A stretch of DNA of 64,000 bases from Robiginitomaculum sp. (GTDB lineage: Bacteria; Pseudomonadota; Alphaproteobacteria; Caulobacterales; Maricaulaceae), in the NCBI GenBank assembly GCA_021776615.1, contig JAJFFO010000020.1:96850-160849 (forward strand), in the 5' to 3' direction. Of this stretch, positions 62,001 through 64,000 are shown piece after piece. A program made the position numbers and the translations under genes. Numbering within the stretch: position 1 is the stretch's first letter; each line of letters opens with the position of its first letter. A model generated the notes under the pieces. The model was not told the origin of the DNA, ran no database searches, and saw nothing but the letters and a program-made list of their open reading frames with translations.

Positions 62001-63014
62001 ATGGCTGTCGAAGAACGCAATGATCCATTTGATGATTTGCGACAACTCATTCTAAATTGCCCTGCTGCTGACGAGGACGCGCGCAACCGCGCCTTATTGC
62101 GTCAGGAACAGATCGCCCGCCCCGCTGGCGAACTTGGCCGTCTGGCATCACTGGCGGTGTGGGCGGCGGGCTGGCAGGGCGGTGAAGCGCCCCATATTGA
62201 TCGTCCATTGGTTGCCGTTTTTGCCTCCAGCCATCAAATTATTGATCAAGGCATTTCGCGTTATGACACCAATCACGCCCGCGATATGACTGATCAGGTG
62301 CTTGACGGCTCGGGCACCATTAACCAGATCGCCAAAGCCGCCGGAGCCGGGCTAAAAGTGTTTGAACTGGCGCTGGAAAAACCGACGCCGGATATTACCA
62401 AGGGGGCGGCGCTGAGCGAGCGCGATTGTGCCTCGACCATGGCCTATGCCATGCAGGTATTGGAAGAATCGCCGGACGTGCTGTGTGTGGGCGTTGTCGG
62501 TGCCGGGGCGACCACTGCCGCCGGGGCTATGGCCTTGGCGCTGTATGGCGGCACACCGGCGTTCTGGGCCGTGGCTGGCTCTGCGGTTGATGATCGGGAT
62601 ATGCTCGATGCCAAAGCCAAGGTGATTGGCGCGGCGGTGGACCATCATAGCGGCAATCTGGACGACCCGCTGGAGGTTTTAAGACGCCTTGGTGGACGCG
62701 ATATGGCGGCAGCGGCGGGGGCTATTCTGGCGGCCCGGCACCAGAATATTCCGGTCGTGCTAGATGGCTTTGCGTCTTGTGCAGCGGCGGCAGTTTTGCA
62801 CCGTATTGAAAAATCCTCCATTGATCATTGTGTCGCCGGTTCGGTAACGCCGCGGGATTCGCACCGGGCCATTCTCGACCGCATGGGCAAGCAGCCGATT
62901 TTGGATCTGGGCCTTGGTCTGGGCGATGGTTCCGGCGCAGCTTTGGCCGTCAATGTTTTGCGGGCGGCCATCAGCTGCCATAATGATTTTGGCATCCCAA
63001 CCGATCAGCAATAG
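62001..63014 (+). CDS. cobT: Nicotinate-nucleotide-dimethylbenzimidazole phosphoribosyltransferase
   Basis: 337 aa. The N-terminal SLAVWAAGWQGG and VAVFASSHQIIDQGISRY, GVVGAGATTAAGAMALALYGG and the C-terminal SVTPRDSHRAILDRMG with LDLGLGLGDGSGAALAV are CobT hallmarks. It makes alpha-ribazole phosphate for the lower ligand of cobalamin. The family has LGEGTGA with a catalytic Glu (E317 in Salmonella); here the position is Asp (LGDGSGA). The ATG at 62001 follows GGGGA; an earlier in-frame ATG at 61971 lacks a site. No other cob gene is in the window. Confidence 0.9.
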   Translation: MAVEERNDPFDDLRQLILNCPAADEDARNRALLRQEQIARPAGELGRLASLAVWAAGWQGGEAPHIDRPLVAVFASSHQIIDQGISRYDTNHARDMTDQVLDGSGTINQIAKAAGAGLKVFELALEKPTPDITKGAALSERDCASTMAYAMQVLEESPDVLCVGVVGAGATTAAGAMALALYGGTPAFWAVAGSAVDDRDMLDAKAKVIGAAVDHHSGNLDDPLEVLRRLGGRDMAAAAGAILAARHQNIPVVLDGFASCAAAAVLHRIEKSSIDHCVAGSVTPRDSHRAILDRMGKQPILDLGLGLGDGSGAALAVNVLRAAISCHNDFGIPTDQQ

Positions 63015-63037
63015 TTTTCTTCTCGGAGTTCAGCTTT

Positions 63038-63655
63038 ATGAAACTTTACACGACGGGCATGGCCCCCAACCCAGAGCGTGTGCACATGTTTGTGCGCGAA
63101 AAGGGTATTAAAAATATTGAAACTGTCGAAATGGCTTTGATGAAAGGGGAACATAAGACCAAGGAATATCAAGCGATTAGCCCATTTCGACAGCTGCCGG
63201 CATTGGTGTTGGACGATGGTCGAGTGATTACCGAAAGCAAAGCCATTTGCGTCTATCTGGAAAGCCTATATCCCGAACCCAATCTGTTTGGGGAGACGGG
63301 CGAAGAGGCGGCTTTTATTGAAATGTGGGACCGCCGTATCGAATTTATGATGCTAATGCCACTGGCAATGTGGATACGCCACGGCCATCCGGCCTTTGTC
63401 GCTATTGAAAAGCAGATCCCCGATATGGCTGTGCGCGGCGAAAAAGGATTTCGTCGGTTTGCGCAATATATTGATGCTGAATTGGCCAATCGCGACTATA
63501 TTGTCGGCGAACGTTTTACCGTCGCCGATATCACCGCTTTTGCCAGTATGGGCTTTGCCAGAGTGGCCAAATGGAAACCCGATGCTGAGACATTGCCACA
63601 TTTACATGCATGGCGTGCCCGCATGATGGCGCGCCCCTGCGGCCAAAAATCCTAG
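63038..63655 (+). CDS. Glutathione S-transferase family protein
   Basis: 205 aa. N-terminal thioredoxin-like domain with the glutathione-site pattern SPFRQLPALVLDDG and ESKAICVYLESLYP; C-terminal helical domain with FTVADITAFAS, the conserved N-capping box and hydrophobic staple. It conjugates or reduces with glutathione in the cytoplasm; substrate unknown. GGAG lies ten bases before the ATG. It is 23 bases downstream of cobT on the same strand and may be co-transcribed. Confidence 0.9.
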   Translation: MKLYTTGMAPNPERVHMFVREKGIKNIETVEMALMKGEHKTKEYQAISPFRQLPALVLDDGRVITESKAICVYLESLYPEPNLFGETGEEAAFIEMWDRRIEFMMLMPLAMWIRHGHPAFVAIEKQIPDMAVRGEKGFRRFAQYIDAELANRDYIVGERFTVADITAFASMGFARVAKWKPDAETLPHLHAWRARMMARPCGQKS

Positions 63656-64000
63656 GACGCGATTTATGCCCATCGTGTGGGTCAAAAAGCGTAGTTTTTG
63701 CATCAAATATGGGTCAGGTTTTGTCGCATAAGCATAGCATAAGGGACGAATGAGGGGCAGTTAAGGGGCAGCGCAAGGGGGCATTTGACCCTCCTTTGTT
63801 ACTTGGCCCAATTTTGAGAATAAAACCGGACTTATCCACGGCACTTCTCTTTTTGTGCCGTTCCGACCCGCTCCCCCTTCGTCCTACACCCGCATGACCG
63901 GAGGATGACGAAAAATGGGTGGTGGTTTGCCCCACCCTGCCAATACGGCGAAGAACAGGCCCCCCCATAAATGTTAAGGGCCACGTCGTAGCGGTCTTGG
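63656..64000 (+). other. Terminal intergenic region with spaced GGGGCA repeats
   Basis: No coding frame that I can support. It holds GGGGCAG at 63754-63760 and 63765-63771 and GGGGCA at 63778-63783, on nearly one helical turn spacing, and a 7-bp hairpin (63838-63844 with 63855-63861). A single near-match to a DnaA box (TTATCCACG at 63832) is present. Confidence 0.4.

Noticed and set aside
63832..63840. DnaA-box-like TTATCCACG
   Set aside because: Single site with one mismatch, no AT-rich unwinding region or cluster; not evidence for an origin.
63714..63968. 84-codon minus-strand frame at the right end
   Set aside because: Ser/Arg/Gly-rich, no ribosome site, antisense to repeats; looks like chance.
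63905..63970. Short plus-strand frames after GGAGG
   Set aside because: About 20 codons, overlapping starts in different frames, no recognisable product.
1..64000. CRISPR arrays, tRNA/rRNA genes, IS elements, prophage
   Set aside because: No regularly spaced direct repeats, no T-loop-like GGTTCGA context with cloverleaf, no transposase or integrase frames.

Overview
The window looks like chromosomal DNA of an alphaproteobacterium of moderate G+C, probably from the Maricaulales/Parvularculales side of the class. Pointers are a PleC-type hybrid-PAS kinase beside a response regulator ending in a GPDRRRH motif, a fused acetylglutamate kinase/N-acetylglutamate synthase of the kind known from Maricaulis, and a DegP-response regulator-kinase-glnE gene order. 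I saw no rRNA, tRNA, IS element, prophage or CRISPR array. The lineage call is inference from gene content only.

Layout. 1-6961: signalling block (end of a histidine kinase, an unknown 440-aa protein, an EAL protein with a decayed GGDEF domain, a CheY-like regulator, a PleC-like kinase). 6996-9433 (minus): EF-hand protein with seven calcium loops, ECF sigma factor, membrane anti-sigma candidate and a CnrX/CpxP-like periplasmic protein. 9502-15723 (minus): DegP-type protease, an OmpR/EnvZ-type pair, and a glnE gene that is broken by an internal deletion plus frameshift. 16026-26279: M20 peptidase, hybrid kinase, gltX, M2 (ACE-like) peptidase, pepN and an OsmC protein. 26379-29753: argE-like, argB/argA fusion and argC.

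29947-40476 is one long branched-chain amino-acid unit, ilvD-ilvC-ilvB-ilvM-leuA-ilvE-leuC-leuD-leuB. It is preceded by a 48-codon leader peptide with nine consecutive Leu/Val/Ile codons, a strong terminator hairpin and a competing antiterminator pairing, that is, a classical translation-coupled attenuator. Together the genes take 2-ketobutyrate/pyruvate to Ile, Val and Leu.

40489-43919 (minus): an SLC13-type carrier and a DUF885 lipoprotein. 44163-49246 is the most unusual part: five exported or membrane proteins joined by four successive ATGA stop/start overlaps. The fourth is a 767-aa secreted protein with a pre-toxin-like segment and a C-terminal region that resembles the edema factor/CyaA/ExoY adenylyl cyclase toxin fold; the fifth is a secreted, very acidic, Cys-ended protein.

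49353-57911 is a sulfur/redox module: cytochrome b561 (minus), TusA, an SLC13 anion carrier, a tandem universal stress protein and a cytoplasmic-facing three-subunit molybdoenzyme that fits sulfite dehydrogenase SoeABC. 58021-60179 carries a 48-aa small ORF, a porin and a PstS-like small periplasmic protein; 60221-61888 is a chemoreceptor; 62001-63655 holds cobT and a glutathione transferase. The last 345 bases contain no gene that I can support.
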